Positions 25,701-38,799 of a DNA stretch of 64,000 nucleotides are shown in pieces; the stretch's first letter is position 1; every line of letters begins with the position of its first letter. The stretch is from Copromyces sp. CBS 386.78 (taxonomy: Eukaryota; Ascomycota; Sordariomycetes; Sordariales; Sordariaceae): contig MU839129.1 of assembly GCA_030685235.1 (NCBI GenBank), positions 62,001 through 126,000 on the forward strand, read 5' to 3'. A program made the translations under genes and the position numbers. Below the pieces are notes generated by a model. It worked only from the letters and a program-made list of their open reading frames with translations. It was not told the DNA's origin and did no database searches.

Positions 25701-28220
25701 ATTTTGACGACGTAATTAATAACGAAAGGCTAGAATTATTTTGGGATTTAGAAATCTATTATTAAAGTTCTAGCGCGTTATATAATAATAGCGCTTACTC
25801 ATTCGATCTTTCTTTACATCCAAGGGGTATAGGGTATTAATTTAAAAAGTTCAATATTTTCTATACGTACCCAATTAACGAATTTACTATATTAAAATTC
25901 CTTTATACTAAAACCGAATTTTAGGCCGCTATTAAAATTAAAAACTCTAATTTTAAGACCGTTCTAAAATTCAGCCCATTTCTTACACTCTTTAATCTAA
26001 ATAAATGTATTACCTTTATTAATTATAAATTTGGCCTAATAAAACCCAATTACTTTATTAATAAAATAGATTATATATTTATATCCTTTATAGCTAATAA
26101 TAGTATAAAATACGATGTTAACGTAAATATATGCTATAAATTAAATTGTTATTTTACTAACTATTTTAAGGATAATATTATAAGCCTTTACTTTAATACA
26201 AGCCTTACAAAAATAATCGTAAATATTACTAAATTTAATACTAACCGTTTTATAAACTTTAAAGATTTAATTTTTATTTATATATATAAGGCGGCAGTAT
26301 ATTATTAAATAATTAATAAATACTATTATAGTATATTAAATATCTTAAGTAAAATTTAGTCGTACGATAATTAGTAGTACTAGAAGGTTATTAATCTATT
26401 TATACTAGATCTTAACTTTGTATACGGTTATTTAATTTATACGTATATCCTAAGCTATATTATTATTAAATAGGCCCTTCGTCGTAAGTAAATTTACTAG
26501 AATAGAAGGGTAATAAATTATATTCTTAATATAGACTATAATATTAATACGGTCAATAGGTATTATAAATTCAATAGTACCTATATAGTAAGTATATATA
26601 GAACTCCTATTATTAATAATATGAATAATAGGGTATAAAAGTAATTGTAAATCTATAAACTACTTAAAATAATTAAAAATATTAGAAGTATAGCCTAAAT
26701 CGTAAATAATTAAATTATATATATCGGTTTACCTTAGAGCTTATTAATTTTTAATAATATTACCCTATATATATTAAAATTATAAATAATTTAAATTAAT
26801 TAATTAATAATTATCAATACGCTAGGTAGCGTTTATTAAGGGCTCTAGTAAAAATCTATACTACCTATACTATTAGAGGCTATAAATATTCTACTGTTAT
26901 AGAGGAAGGTAGAATTCGAAGTAATAATAGCCGGGGTAATAAAGTTAGAAGAGGTATTATTAGCTAAGGCGGTAGTACTAGTAGTATTAGCAGCCTTTTT
27001 AACGAGAACCTCTTTCTTAGGACGCTAAGTATTAAGAGCCTACTTAAGGTTGCAGACCCAATAGATCTCTACCTTACTTAAAACGTAATAACCATACAAT
27101 ATATACTTCTAAAATAGGTAAATCTTTTTATTATATCCAATATACTTAACTTTCTTATTATCCTTAGAAGAAGTTTTATTATTAAATCTAAATCCAAATA
27201 TAGAAGAAGTATTATTCTAAGTAACTATCTTCTAAATATTAATATTAAGGCTAGTAAAGCGAAATTTAATTATACTAATATTATTTAATTTAACTAACAA
27301 ATTACTAATCGTTATCTACTTATCCTCTAAAGCCTTCGACTAATATTTAGCGTCGATAAGGTAAGTATTTTTAACCGCATTATATAAATAACCAATTTCA
27401 ATATTATCGGTAAATTTATACTTAATATTATAAACGCGCTTACAAAACTTAGTATACTAGTTGAAGAAGGATCCTATAAAATCGAAATTAGATCTCTTAA
27501 TAAATATATACGTATAGAGAACTTCTATACAAGCCTTATTAATAATACGAATAATATAAGATTAAACGAAGTTATATAATACTTTAAAATCTTTACCTTT
27601 TCTATCCTATCTATTAATTATAAGTGTAGTAGTAACCGACTTATTCTTAAGGGTAAATAATAAAACTTTTATAGTACTAGCACGCTTTATATACTAAACT
27701 TCGTACTTCTTAAATTTAGTCTCCTCGTTAAATTCGGCGGAGGGATCTTTAGCGAAGATAAATTTATATAAACCTAAGGAATTAAACTCGGCCTCGAAAC
27801 TTTATTCCCAGCTATTAATATTATATTCTCCCTAAAGGTAAACGAAGGAAAATGAATTAAAAGATATATTGACGATATTAGCGTTAATATTATCGTAATC
27901 GCATATTTAAATAAGGTTAAAAAAGTTAGAGAAGGGTACGTAAATCACTAAACTAGACGCAAGAAGGTTTAAAATCGTTAGATTAAGTAAAAATTAAATC
28001 GCTTAATTTAAAGCTATCGTTAATTAACGTAAATAGTAAAGGGTACAATAAATATTTCCTAGAATCTTTATAAGCGCGCGATACGGGGAGGTCGCGAATC
28101 AAGCTCAATCGAAGGTCGCAATTACTTCCTATACCTAGTACGCAAAATACTAAAATAAAAATAAAGATTACTACTTTAATTACTATTAATTACAAGGAAG
28201 GTTAAAGAGGGTTCATAACC
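22744..28220 (-). pseudogene. degenerate copia gag-pol
   Basis: No intact frame survives. On the minus strand, 23195-23170 reads TIEAEFINL, the remnant of the copia RNase H motif TEAE. At 23830-23801 the strand reads ILYINNLFI, the reverse-transcriptase motif with both catalytic Asp codons changed to Asn (GAT to AAT), a G-to-A change as made by RIP. Gag, protease and integrase must lie to the right, toward 28220, but are too mutated for me to place. The loss of both catalytic Asp codons and the many TAA/TAG stops make it inactive. Confidence 0.8.
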
Positions 28221-28403
28221 TATAAGAGCGTATAAGCGATTACGAATAATAGCAGATCGTAAAATGTAATAGATTGCTATAGAGAAAGAGTAAGAGAGAG
28301 GAGGAGGAAATCTGGAGGTCTATAAGAACGGTGGGTAGCTAGGGCACGGTAGGGCTGGCGAACAGATGGCCTGTGCCCAGTGCTAGCTGGGGATCCACCG
28401 ACA
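28221..28403 (-). repeat. right LTR of the copia element, uninterrupted
   Basis: This 183-bp LTR begins TATAAGAGCG (TGTGAGAGCG in the left copy) and ends GATCCACCGACA. It contains the empty site for the MITE found in the left LTR. In element orientation it is the 5' LTR; the sequence just left of it is the expected primer-binding-site position, reading GGTTATGAACCC on the minus strand. Confidence 0.9.
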
Positions 28404-28540
28404 TGTTTTCTTTTGGAGATAGGTGAAGATATCTTAGTCTTAATCAAACTCAGCTGGGCCTCCGAAACCCCACTCGCGACCCCACCCACCACTTTCTACG
28501 GTAATAAGTCTGAGCGGGTTTTACGTTTTTTAACCGTTAG
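28404..28540. other. short island of non-RIPed DNA between the copia element and the RIPed block
   Basis: About 130 bp of normal GC sequence separates the copia LTR from the next TA-rich DNA. It is the continuation of the single-copy sequence left of the copia element. No gene is seen in it. Confidence 0.6.
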
Positions 28541-28899
28541 CTATAGAGTAACAAAAAAATTGTACGAGGATTTTACTCTAATTGGAATACAACCTCTAAA
28601 TCTATTCTAGTTAGAATAAAATTAACCGCCCCTATTATATCCAATTATTTAATTAATAAATAATTTTAATTAGAGTAAAATATATTAAAGTACTATATCC
28701 GATTTATTAGACCTACCCGATATAACGGAACCTTCGTTTTACGAAATACCCCTTCCGCCTCTACTTAATAACTAATTTATATTTATATTTAATTTACCTA
28801 ACCTCATATCCGAATTAATTAATCTTTAAACTAGTCCCATTTATTATTCGCCTATTCCGAATTTCGATACTTCGAATCCGACCTTTACTTCTATTCTAT

Positions 28900-31800
28900 A
28901 TATTCTATTAATTATTTTTAAATTACCGGAATATAATTACGACTTTAATTAATCCTTAACTTATAAAATTAAAGAATATTAATTTCGCCTTTACTTTAAG
29001 AGGGGTATATTAAAATAATTTATTTATAATTGGGTAAAGGTAATTCGAAGTAATAATCGGTTATTTAAAGCCTATATTAAGGAATTTATTAATTCTTTAC
29101 GCAATAAAAACGTACGCAAAATTTTCCTTCGTTAAAGCGTTATTATCCAATTTAAGGATGAAAGTAATTTATACGACGTAGAAATTTTTAATTAGGAATT
29201 TAATCGGGAATTAATATTTTTCTTCCGAAAATATAAATTTAAAAAGATAAAGAATAATAAAAATAAACCTAAAAATACCAACTTTAAATTTATTAATTCT
29301 AATTCTCGACCCAGAGACTCCGAATTATAATATCTTAAACCTAAAGATACTAAAGTTATAGACTTATAGCCCAATAATTTCGAATTATTTTCGTTATTCA
29401 TTAAATTTAATACTTCCTCTATAGTTAGGGGCGATACATTATATAATATCGAAGATTTATATAGTATATAGTAGATTTTAAATATTATCTAACAAAGTAC
29501 GACGTAATTTTAATTATACGCCCTTTAATTATATTTACTCTTTAAAAATTTAATATTATATTAATATACTTAATAATTAAAATATAAAGGCCGAATTTGT
29601 TACAACGAATTTACTTCACCTTATATTTATATAATTTTTATAATTTTTATAAATATTCGCACTCCTTACAATTCGGATTTTTTTTCCTAAATTATAGGCC
29701 TTTATTTACGTATAAATAGCATTACAAAACGTATTTAAAATATATTAATTAAATTCAATATTTATATTTCGTATAATAGGACAATTATAATTATTAAAAC
29801 GTTTATTACTATTATAATAATTAGTTCGGACCTTAAATATTTATTATAATTAAATTAATATTCTTAGTAAAATTTTAAATATATTATATCCAATCCCAGT
29901 CTTATCGTTATTTATAATAATTATAATTATTTCAATACTATATAGAACTTTAATATTAATCGATAGGATATTATACGTAACTTTATAATTTATTTATTAA
30001 TAAATAATTCTAATATCCCCGGACCCTTTTAATTAAATTAATTCCGACCTACCGTTTAATTTTAAATAAGTTAAATTATTCTTTTATTTACCCCGACGCT
30101 ATATATATTTTATCTTACTATTAATTTTTTTATTATTAAGAAATTACGAATTTTATTTTTTATTATTTATAAATAAGAGGGCTTACTTACTTATCCCTTC
30201 CTTAAAATAAAATATTATCGGATATTTAAAAATTTTATTTTTTAAACGCCTACTATCGACGAAAATAAAAGTAAATTAACTAACATTTATTATTTATATA
30301 ATAAATTATTCCTCAGCTTATTAGAAATAAATTAAAAATAATTCGGCGATAAATTCTTTTTCGTTTATAGTAATTAAAAAACGATATTATTTATCCGCAA
30401 AATTATATCGGCCTAATTAAAAGCGTAGTCCGAATACGATCGGAAATAGTAAATAATATTCGTTTTAGCCTTCTTCTATATTAAATTTAATTTTATTAAT
30501 TTAATCTTCCAGTATTTTTAGCTTCTAATTAAGTAGGATACCTACGGATTTAGTAGGGCGAAGAATATAAAGTAGTAAAAAACCGAATTTTACTATAAAT
30601 TATAATTTCTTTATAATATATTTTATTTTAAAATCTTCGCCTTCTTTATACGTAACCTTATCGATAATAAATTTTTCGACGCTAGTCTTTTAAATAGGAA
30701 AATTATAAAGGCGGTTATTATAAATGCTTTTCGGGTTAATAGCCTATCCTATTTTTTTATATAATTTAACTACGTATACACCGAAATATTTACTTTAAAA
30801 GGGTATACCGGTAAATATTTTAATAATAGTAATTATATAAATATATAATTCTATAGCATTTATTAATATTTATATACCGTCCGGGTATTTATTATTCTTA
30901 TTCGCGCTATTAAATTTAGAAATTATAGTATTTTCTAATAAATAATTAATTTTTTACCCTTCTTCTTCTATAGCGGGAAAAATATAAATTATAGGCCCGA
31001 AATACTTTACTTCTTATAATTACTATATTTAGAAGTAACCAACCATATATTATTTAAAATTATTTTAAGGTTTAAATTAATATAGTATATTATAATTAAT
31101 AATAATTAGAAGGAGATCGATCTAATATTAGAATATATTAATCGTTCTTTTATACTCGATATTAAATACTATAAGAATTCTATTTATAATATTAAATTTA
31201 CTTTTATTAAAATATTTGCTATCGGGCCCCTTACTATAATTATTCGTAAAGTAATTAAATTGGAATTTGGGCAATTTAGCGGTAATAAATATATTAGTCC
31301 GTCTATTAACGAAGATATTATTAATTATATTTATAAAATTTATAAGAATAAATTCGCGACCCAACGTTATAAATCCTCGGATTCCGTCGATTTTAATATA
31401 TTAAATTTGTAATAAAAAGGCCTATATATTTTATTTATAGGAGTATTAGAACGGTTTAATAATAAGGAAGTACGGCCGGAATATAGAGAAGATTGAAAAT
31501 ACTTCGGTTTCTCCGAATTTAAAAATAATAATTTTCTTATAATTAATAATATATATAATATATCCGATTTTAATAAGAATAATAGTAAGTTAATTTAATT
31601 AATAATTATTTTAAATTATATAATTTAGTACGCCCCTCCCCTATATTTTAGCGAAGGTTTATATTTTAAAGTTTAGAATAACGCTTTATTAATTTTTAAT
31701 TAATATAAATATAGTTTACCTATTAAATTCCGTACAACGATAAATTTTATTCCTATTAAAATTATTATATAATATTTTACTATATTTCCTTTCCTACTAT

Positions 31801-31900
31801 TCTACGGACTTATAAATATAGGCGAGATTTTATTCCGATTAAAATTATTTTTAGTCGGTAAATAAATAAAGCGCTAACTATTAATTCGTTTACTAAGTAT
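28900..31900 (+). pseudogene. RIPed relic of a DUF6589-like (transposon-type) protein
   Basis: One plus-strand frame (first codon base divisible by 3) reads as protein from about 28986 to beyond 31500, interrupted by TAA/TAG. Segments checked at 28986, 31110, 31260 and 31371 all share this frame, so there has been no net indel over 2.4 kb. Visible stretches include RNNRLFKA-like basic helices early on, EIDLILEYINRSF at about 31113-31151 and EFGQFSGNKYISPSINED at 31263-31316. The last block resembles the C-terminal signature of DUF6589 proteins (an FG-F-GKKHTSP-like motif), which occur as repeated transposon-type genes in fungi. The resemblance is from memory of the family and is moderate. The gene is dead. 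Confidence 0.4.
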
Positions 31901-32021
31901 ACTATCTTCCTAATCTAATAATAATTAGTAGTATAAACTTACCTTAATTTATAGTAACTACTATCTAAATTGGGCTCGTATAATTAAATAGATTATATAT
32001 AATAAAGGTCGCTTATTAGTC

Positions 32022-32360
32022 GTATATATATTTACTAGTATATAGGGATTTATTCTTTTAATTTCGTTAACTATTATTATTCGGTCGTTAGTTTAATACT
32101 ATAGGACTATTTATAGTAATTAGTAATAAATATTTTAAATAAATATTATCCGAATTAAGTTTAATATAGTTAATTAATCGTTTATTAATTGTATATATAT
32201 TTACCGGTATATAGGGATCTATTCTTTTAATTTCGCTAGCTATTACCGTTTAATTATCGGTTTAATATTATAGGATTGTTTGGTTTATAATAATTAGTAA
32301 CGAATATTTATTTTATTTTTAAATAAATATTATCCGAATTAGGTTTAGCGTAGTTAATTA
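32022..32360. repeat. tandem duplication, period about 169 bp
   Basis: Sequence from 32022 (GTATATATATTTACTAGTAT) recurs from 32191 (GTATATATATTTACCGGTAT) and stays alignable through TAATATAGTTAATTA and GTAGTTAATTA at the ends. The copies differ by transitions and small gaps. It lies between the DUF6589-like and SNF2 relics. Confidence 0.75.
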
Positions 32361-33100
32361 GTTTATATAGTATAATTAACTAATCTATATATTATACCCT
32401 TCTCCTATTTTTAATCTTTCTTTCCTTCCTCTTATAATTTCTCTTCTCCTTTTATAACTTCTTTTTTCCTTTTACAATTAATTAGCCTTTATTTATTTTA
32501 GAGCTATCGATTTTATTAGTAGTATTAAATTAATAATTCCCCTTAGAGTAAAATTTATTAGTAGTATACTATAGCGCTTCCTAAGTAAATTGAAAATAAG
32601 GCTAATGAAATACCCTATATTATTATCCTAATTAACGTTAATTAATTATAGTTACTATAGTATCCGCTATTCGAATAATATTATAACCCGGTTGTAAATA
32701 ACGCTATAGCGGTAGTTAATAATAATTCGAAGTTGGTTATATTAGGGTACCCTAATTATACTAGGTATTATAATTTGAATACTATTTATAATACTATCCC
32801 GGAAATTTTATAATAATTAGATAGTAGAGATTTTTCCTTTATTAGAAGGGATTTAGAAGTACTAGTAATAATAGACTAGGAGTTCGTTAAATTTTAGAAG
32901 GCTATATTAATTAGCTAAATATTAATATATTAATTAAATTTTTTTATAATTAGGGTTAAAGTTCTGGAATTTGCTATTTTAATTAAACATAAGAGCCTTT
33001 TAAATTTCTATTAATATTTAAATTATAATTGTAAATTTTATTTACTTCTATTCTTTATTTATAATAAAATAGATTTTATTCTTATAAAAATTATTATAAT

Positions 33101-33160
33101 AATTCTTATAGGAGTAAAATTTACTTTTTGTCCTACTTACTCTAATTGGAGTAAAATGTG
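33101..33160. repeat. palindromic motif cluster (TTACTC...GAGTAAAA)
   Basis: Two copies lie close together: TTATAGGAGTAAAATTTACT and TTACTCTAATTGGAGTAAAA, the second nearly a perfect inverted repeat. Related copies are at 28571-28681, 32539-32557, 36594-36712, 38495-38746 and 50711-50962. Confidence 0.6.
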
Positions 33161-33397
33161 CCCTAATTCTATTAAATAGTATTTATTACTTAAAATTAGG
33201 GTAATACCTAAAATATTTAATTTATTAGAACCCTTTTAATAGATATATACTAATAAGAAATAGTAGTTAATTAGTTTGGGCCTTTAATTAATTTTAAGAA
33301 ACTAAATCCCGCTAAGAATTAGAATAGCGTTAAATTTCCGGAATTATATTAGAAATTATATATAAAAGCTATTAATAGTTTTAACGATTTTAATATT

Positions 33398-36300
33398 ATG
33401 TATATTATAAAGGCGATTTCCGACGCGCCCTTCGAATTCCTACTAATCCGGGTCGTAGCGATCCGAAATAGTAATTTCGACCCCCCTATATTTAAAGTTG
33501 CCGCTAACAATATTTATTTATATAAAATTATTATTATTAACCTTTTCCTAGCTTTATGTAAAATATTTATATTACCTCGCTATTAGGGCCTACTATATTA
33601 TTAATAGAACGTTATAAAAGAGAGTACTTATATTCGCAGAGGTTACTACGTCGATAATTAATTTAAAATATTATAAATTTTTACCTTCTTTCTATATAAA
33701 AAGTAGGGTAAAATTGCCTTAAACTCTACGTATATAATTAAAGGTAATAATATTCCGATTAACGGGCTACGGGTATTTATAATTTTGGTAGATATTAATT
33801 TTACGCTAGTTAAGGCGGCGGAATAAGTCGTAGAAATTTAATTAAATATTATATTTATATTACTCAAGAAATATATCCTTATTTAGTAGGAGAAATAGAA
33901 GAAGGATTATTTATTCTATAAATTAAGCCGGGATAAATTTAAATTATTCAGGTACTTCGACCGCTAAACCCGTCGTATATATTAATTTAATATATTTACA
34001 ATATTTAACGCCCTAATTTATAATTTAAAAAATAATAGCGATTTTAAATATATATTAGGAAAATATAATTCGGTTAGCTTCGGAGAGGACCCGTCCCTTT
34101 GTTTAAATTATAAGTTATTAATAAATTTATTAAATAATTTATAAGATTAGTAGGTAAAAATAATAATAATTGGACTGTACGTCGATACCGTTTCCTTCCC
34201 CCTCTTTTATAAAGATGACGTCCTAATTCATAAATATATATCGAATTCGAATAATATAATTAAATATATTATTTAATTAACGTAGGACCCCGGGTTGGAT
34301 TAGGAGGCTACCCGGTCCTACATTAAAACCGAAATTATTAATAGTATAATAATTAAATTATTGGTTTTTAAGCAATATCCCCTATCTAATTATATTTTTA
34401 ATAGGGAATTAATCGTTAGGGGGATTTACGTACTTAGGAAAATAATTAAAGATTTTATAGGCGAAGAAAGCGACCCGCCGGTATTCGATTATAATAAATT
34501 TAAGTCGATATACGATTAGGTTAATTAGGACTTTAAAGGGAAAAATAAACGGAATTTCCTCTTATATTAAATTATTAGTAAATATATTTTATTTTAATTA
34601 TAATTAACCTACTACCTACTTTAGTAAAAATAAAATTTATCTCGTATTAATTTATTATTAAATATATATATTATTTATTATATATTCTACTCCCCTTTAA
34701 AAGGTACTATACTTACGAATGAAATTAGTATAGGTAAAATCCTTATTTATAATACTATACTTTAAATAGAATACCTACGGCTATAAAAGATTTATTCCTA
34801 AAAGTAGCCTATTTAAATATACCCTAATATACTAATCTTACTACTTAGTCTAGTTATTTAAACTTTTAACGAACTTCGGGAATCCTTCCCCGATTTCGAT
34901 TTTTATATTTAATTCGAAAATCCTAACTAAATAAGGGAAGGAGACGATCGGTAGGTGAAAACGCTAGTTTAAAAAACCTTTAATAATCTTATATATATTT
35001 ACGTATAATATTACTAGTATTCCGATACGGCTAAAATTATTATTATTACCACGTATTATATTATTATTAAATATTGGACTTCCAAAGATAAAGTAATAAT
35101 TAGGAAGGGCGAATTAATTCGTAATTATAATAAATATATTTTATAAAATAAGATTATAATTGTTCTTACGCCGGGTTAGGCGGACGTTAACGATAATACT
35201 AATTCGGATCTATCGGACCCGTTGGAATTTAACGATTTTAACAACGTCGATAATATATATGCCGAATTAAATAATAACGCCTACGGACCTCTAAATAATT
35301 TATCCTAATAAATTTTTATTCCGATAGGAATAATAATTCTTAATTTTAATACGAATAAAATATATTAGTCGCTAACCCTTTATAAATATATTAAAAAGTA
35401 CGAAGTATATACTATTTATATAAATATTATATTTATTAAGAATATTAAATTCTGGTCGGTTATTATAGACGAGGTTTAATTCGTTAAAAATATAGACTCT
35501 ATTATTTTCTACGCTATTTGGAAAATTCTTGCGGTTATTCGCTTTATTTATTTAATAACCCTAATTCTAAATTACTTAAGCGATATTAACGCATTTATAT
35601 TATTAACATAGGAAGTATCCTTTTGTAACGTCTTTAATAAATTAAAGTAATTTATTAATATATTAAATATAATCGGCGATAATAAGTTTATTACTTAATA
35701 CGAGGATAGCGACGATTATATCGTTAAATTAAATACCTTTATTAAAGCCTATAACGCCTTACGTAATATTGAATAATATTAGGGATTTAAATAGTAATAT
35801 TTATATTTATAGGTATAAGCGACTATTGCCCCTACTAATTCTATTAAAGTGGTTAGCGAATTAATTGGTCGGATTATACGTTAAATATAAATATTAATCG
35901 TTAATTAGGGTATAATAATCCTATTTAAATTCCTGAATAGTTTAATATCCTACCCTTTATTGGATATCCTTCTTATAGAAATACGTATTATATATTTTTT
36001 TTATAAGTTTAAAAAGGGGTTAATTATAGAATTTATTAATAATTTTTTAAAGAATATTATAATAGACCCTTCTAATTACGAGGTCGACGAAATAAACCCT
36101 TATATTATTAATTCGGGGAAGGAGGACTAGAAGGTCGTATTTAATATAACCCTAATTAGGTTGTGCTAATTTATGGTATAAAATATTTATAGATTTTATA
36201 TATTTACTTTAAATTTTATTTTTAATAATTAATCGTTAAAAGTATCCGACCGCGCAATTTAATATTTTATACGCGCTAATTGTAAGGAGAAGAATTTTAA

Positions 36301-37130
36301 GAGGTCCGAATTAGGTTTAAATTCGGATATATATTTCAACGTTAATATTATTAACGAATTAATTAGGCTAGACTATAATAGGGGCCTATTTTATATATTC
36401 GTTAATTTAGTAATAGATAAAGCCCTTTCCCCCTATATTAATAAATTCTATATATTTAAATAGGCGTTATTAGAATCGCCCTTCTTCACTTAAGTAGTAG
36501 GCAAATATATAAAAACATTTTATTCGAAAAAATATATATTAGTAATTATTAATTCGCTATAGTTATAAATATAAATACCCTTCTATCCTATAGATTTTAC
36601 TCTTAATAGAGTTAAAATAAATTATTCTTATCGGAATAAAATCCGCCCCTTTTTATATATTCCTATTGGAGTAAATTCTACCCTTATCCTATATATTCCT
36701 ATTGGAGTAATATATATATTAGAAGTTAATTATTAAAATAGGATATTATACTTATTCTTTCGGAAGGTCGGTTTAAAGGTTGAAATAGTTTATAGTAAGT
36801 AATTATAAGCCGAATATATTTATATAGTAAATAAGTAGAATTCGAATACTATAGATTTAAATATCTTCGTCCTAAATTTAGCCGTTTATACGGCTAGCTT
36901 TAATTTATATTATTAATATTATATTAGTATTAGCCTAAATTTCGTATAGAATTTAAATATAATCTTTTAATATATAGGGAGGTTATATAAAATTGGTTAG
37001 CGTTAAGTAGTAGAATAGTACTTATTAATTATATATAGGACGGTTTGCGATTAAATTGAAGATTAAATATTATAAAATATTAGTACTATTTATATCTTTT
37101 AATTTTAATTAATATAAAATATATTAATAT
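33398..37130 (+). pseudogene. RIPed SNF2-family helicase/ATPase relic
   Basis: A single plus-strand frame carries SNF2 helicase motifs in the correct order. Motif I region KGTILTNEISIGKIL lies at about 34700-34744 (family form DEMGLGKT; here the Asp codon reads Asn and the last Thr reads Ile, both transition changes). Motif II IIDEV is at 35462-35476 (family DEAQ/DEAH). The C-terminal helicase block has LAVYTASFNL near 36877, and motif VI GRLYKIG is at 36977-36997, followed by V-V-E-YLL. I checked the frame at six points (33398, 34070, 34700, 35456, 36590, 36977) and it is the same at each, so 3.6 kb has no net indel. In-frame stops in the stretches I translated are TAA/TAG only, as expected from CAA/CAG after C-to-T change. 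SNF2 proteins are ATP-driven DNA translocases that remodel chromatin. The N-terminal 430 codons match nothing I recognise. Confidence 0.8.
36594..36712. repeat. palindromic motif cluster inside the SNF2 relic frame
   Basis: Four related copies lie here: TTTTACTCTTAATAGAGTTA, ATTCTTATCGGAATAAAA and two of ATTCCTATTGGAGTAA. They fall between helicase motifs II and VI and keep the reading frame, so they look like an in-frame insertion relative to other SNF2 proteins. Confidence 0.55.
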
Positions 37131-37515
37131 TCTCTAATACATCTACGAATTTATACCGAACTTCGAATTAGAGAAGAAAGGAGTGCTAATAATAATTGGC
37201 CTATATTTTAGGATTTTATACGGCTACGAAACGGCTAAATATATATTTTCTTATAATTTTAATTATTTTTTGTAGGCGGTCGAGGCCCCGTAGGGGGTTA
37301 AAGTTTATTATTTTATACGAGTGAAAAACTTTAGTTATTTCTATTTAAAATTATTATTTATATTTATATAGGTAATTAACGCTAATTATATTAATGAAAT
37401 CGATTAGGAAAGGTTCGATAATAACTTTCCTTTATTAAGCCTTTATTTTATAAATAAAGGTATAGACTTAGTAATTTACGAGGATATATTCGTTGAATTA
37501 GATTATATGGTGAAG

Positions 37516-38030
37516 GATATTAAATTACTTATTAAAAGATTTACGAAGAGTACGTTAGGAGATTTTAGGGGCGAAATTAAACGGCGTATTAAGGGCGCTA
37601 ATAAATTCGCTTTTAAAAACGGGTAGAAGGTCGTAATAATTTTTAAGGATAAAGAGATTAAAGCTAAATTTACTAAGGAAATTATTGATAGGAAGATAGA
37701 GTTCTTCGTAAGTAAATAGGGTAAGCTAGTAAGGATGTTTACGGCGAAGAAATTCGTTACTTTATATAAAAAAATTAGGGAAACGTTTAAAAGTTAATTA
37801 TTTGTCGATCCGGCGGAGGATGAAAATAGTCCGCTATTTACTGTTATAGAAGTTAATAATCGGGTCCGGCCCCTATTACTTTTTAAACTATAAGCGAATC
37901 CGCTATTTATTATTATAGAAATTTATAAGCGGGTCCGATCCTCTTTATTTTTTAAATTATAAGCGTATAAACGGGTTAAAAATAGTGGAAATAATGAAGG
38001 CGCGTTTTCGAACGATTAATTCTTAAATAA
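37516..38030 (+). pseudogene. relic frame with Lys-rich region and 69-bp tandem repeat
   Basis: In a frame one base off from the SNF2 relic, 37516-37795 reads IKLLIKRFTKSTLGDFRGEI and further Lys/Arg-rich sequence with only TAG stops. A 69-bp unit (23 codons) then occurs twice, from 37831 and from 37900, each starting CCGCTATTTA. It may be the C-terminal part of the SNF2 gene after a frameshift or intron, or a separate gene. No domain was recognised. Confidence 0.35.
37831..37968 (+). repeat. 69-bp tandem repeat, two copies
   Basis: Two consecutive units of 69 bp differ mainly by transitions. The length, a multiple of three, fits a repeat inside a coding sequence. Confidence 0.75.
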
Positions 38031-38494
38031 TCCGGATATTATTAAAATTATTAATTTCGTATACAATTGTATATATTAAATACCCCGTATCCCCTTTATT
38101 AAAAAAGAGTTTTATATATATTTTTTAAAGTTTATTAATAAGCTTTTTAATTGGGAGCGTTAATATATCTTTAAGTATACGTATAATAATAGTTATATTA
38201 TTTATAGGTCCCGGTTATATTAGCCTTTTAGTCGCTTAGATTATGAAGTAGTTTAGTAGTTCGGTATATAGAATAATAATTAGATAATATATAACCTAGT
38301 AGGTAATATTATATATAATAGTAATGTTTATTAGACGTTGGCCGAAATTAAGGATTTTATATATAAATATAAGGAAGAGGTCGAATATTTTTTTAGAGGC
38401 TAATAAAAGTAGATTTTATTTTATTTAAAGTAAGGTTTGTAATTAATTATATAAATTTCTTTTTCGGTTATAATATTATCCGCGCTAACGTTTA

Positions 38495-38746
38495 ATTCCT
38501 ATACGAATAAAATTTAGCGGTTTTAACTTTTTTTAATTCTAATAAGAGTAAATTCGTAGAATTTTAATCTTATTTTTAATTTACTTTATTTTACTTTTCT
38601 TATACAATATAGTAATTAAAATAAGTTTATAATTTATAAGAAATTTATAGAAGATAGTATTAAATATTTATATTATAATACTTAACGTATATAGGGGATA
38701 AGGCCCTAATTAGTAAATTATTTTATTTTAATAAGAGTAAAATTTA
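38495..38746. repeat. palindromic motif cluster
   Basis: Copies related to TTTTACTC-GAGTAAAA occur at 38495-38515, 38535-38556 and 38725-38746 (ATTTTAATAAGAGTAAAATT). They lie between the SNF2-side relic and the repeat-protein relic. Confidence 0.55.
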
Positions 38747-38799
38747 ATATATTGGGCCTAATATTACTATTAAAGTATAGTCGGAAAGATTAATAATCG

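Larger units (their letters stand above)
22327..28403 (-). mobile_element. Ty1/copia LTR retrotransposon, RIPed, coding strand minus
   Basis: The element is bounded by two copies of a 183-bp LTR (the left one split by an insert) and flanked by the 5-bp target duplication TGTTT at 22322-22326 and 28404-28408. Its interior is very TA-rich with no long open frames, as expected after RIP. Minus-strand orientation follows from pol remnants: an RNase H motif near the left end, the reverse-transcriptase YVDD remnant further right, and a purine run on the minus strand next to the left LTR. The order RT then RNase H toward the 3' LTR and the YVDD-type active site indicate the copia class. Total length is 6077 bp, or 5843 bp without the nested insert. 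Confidence 0.9.
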
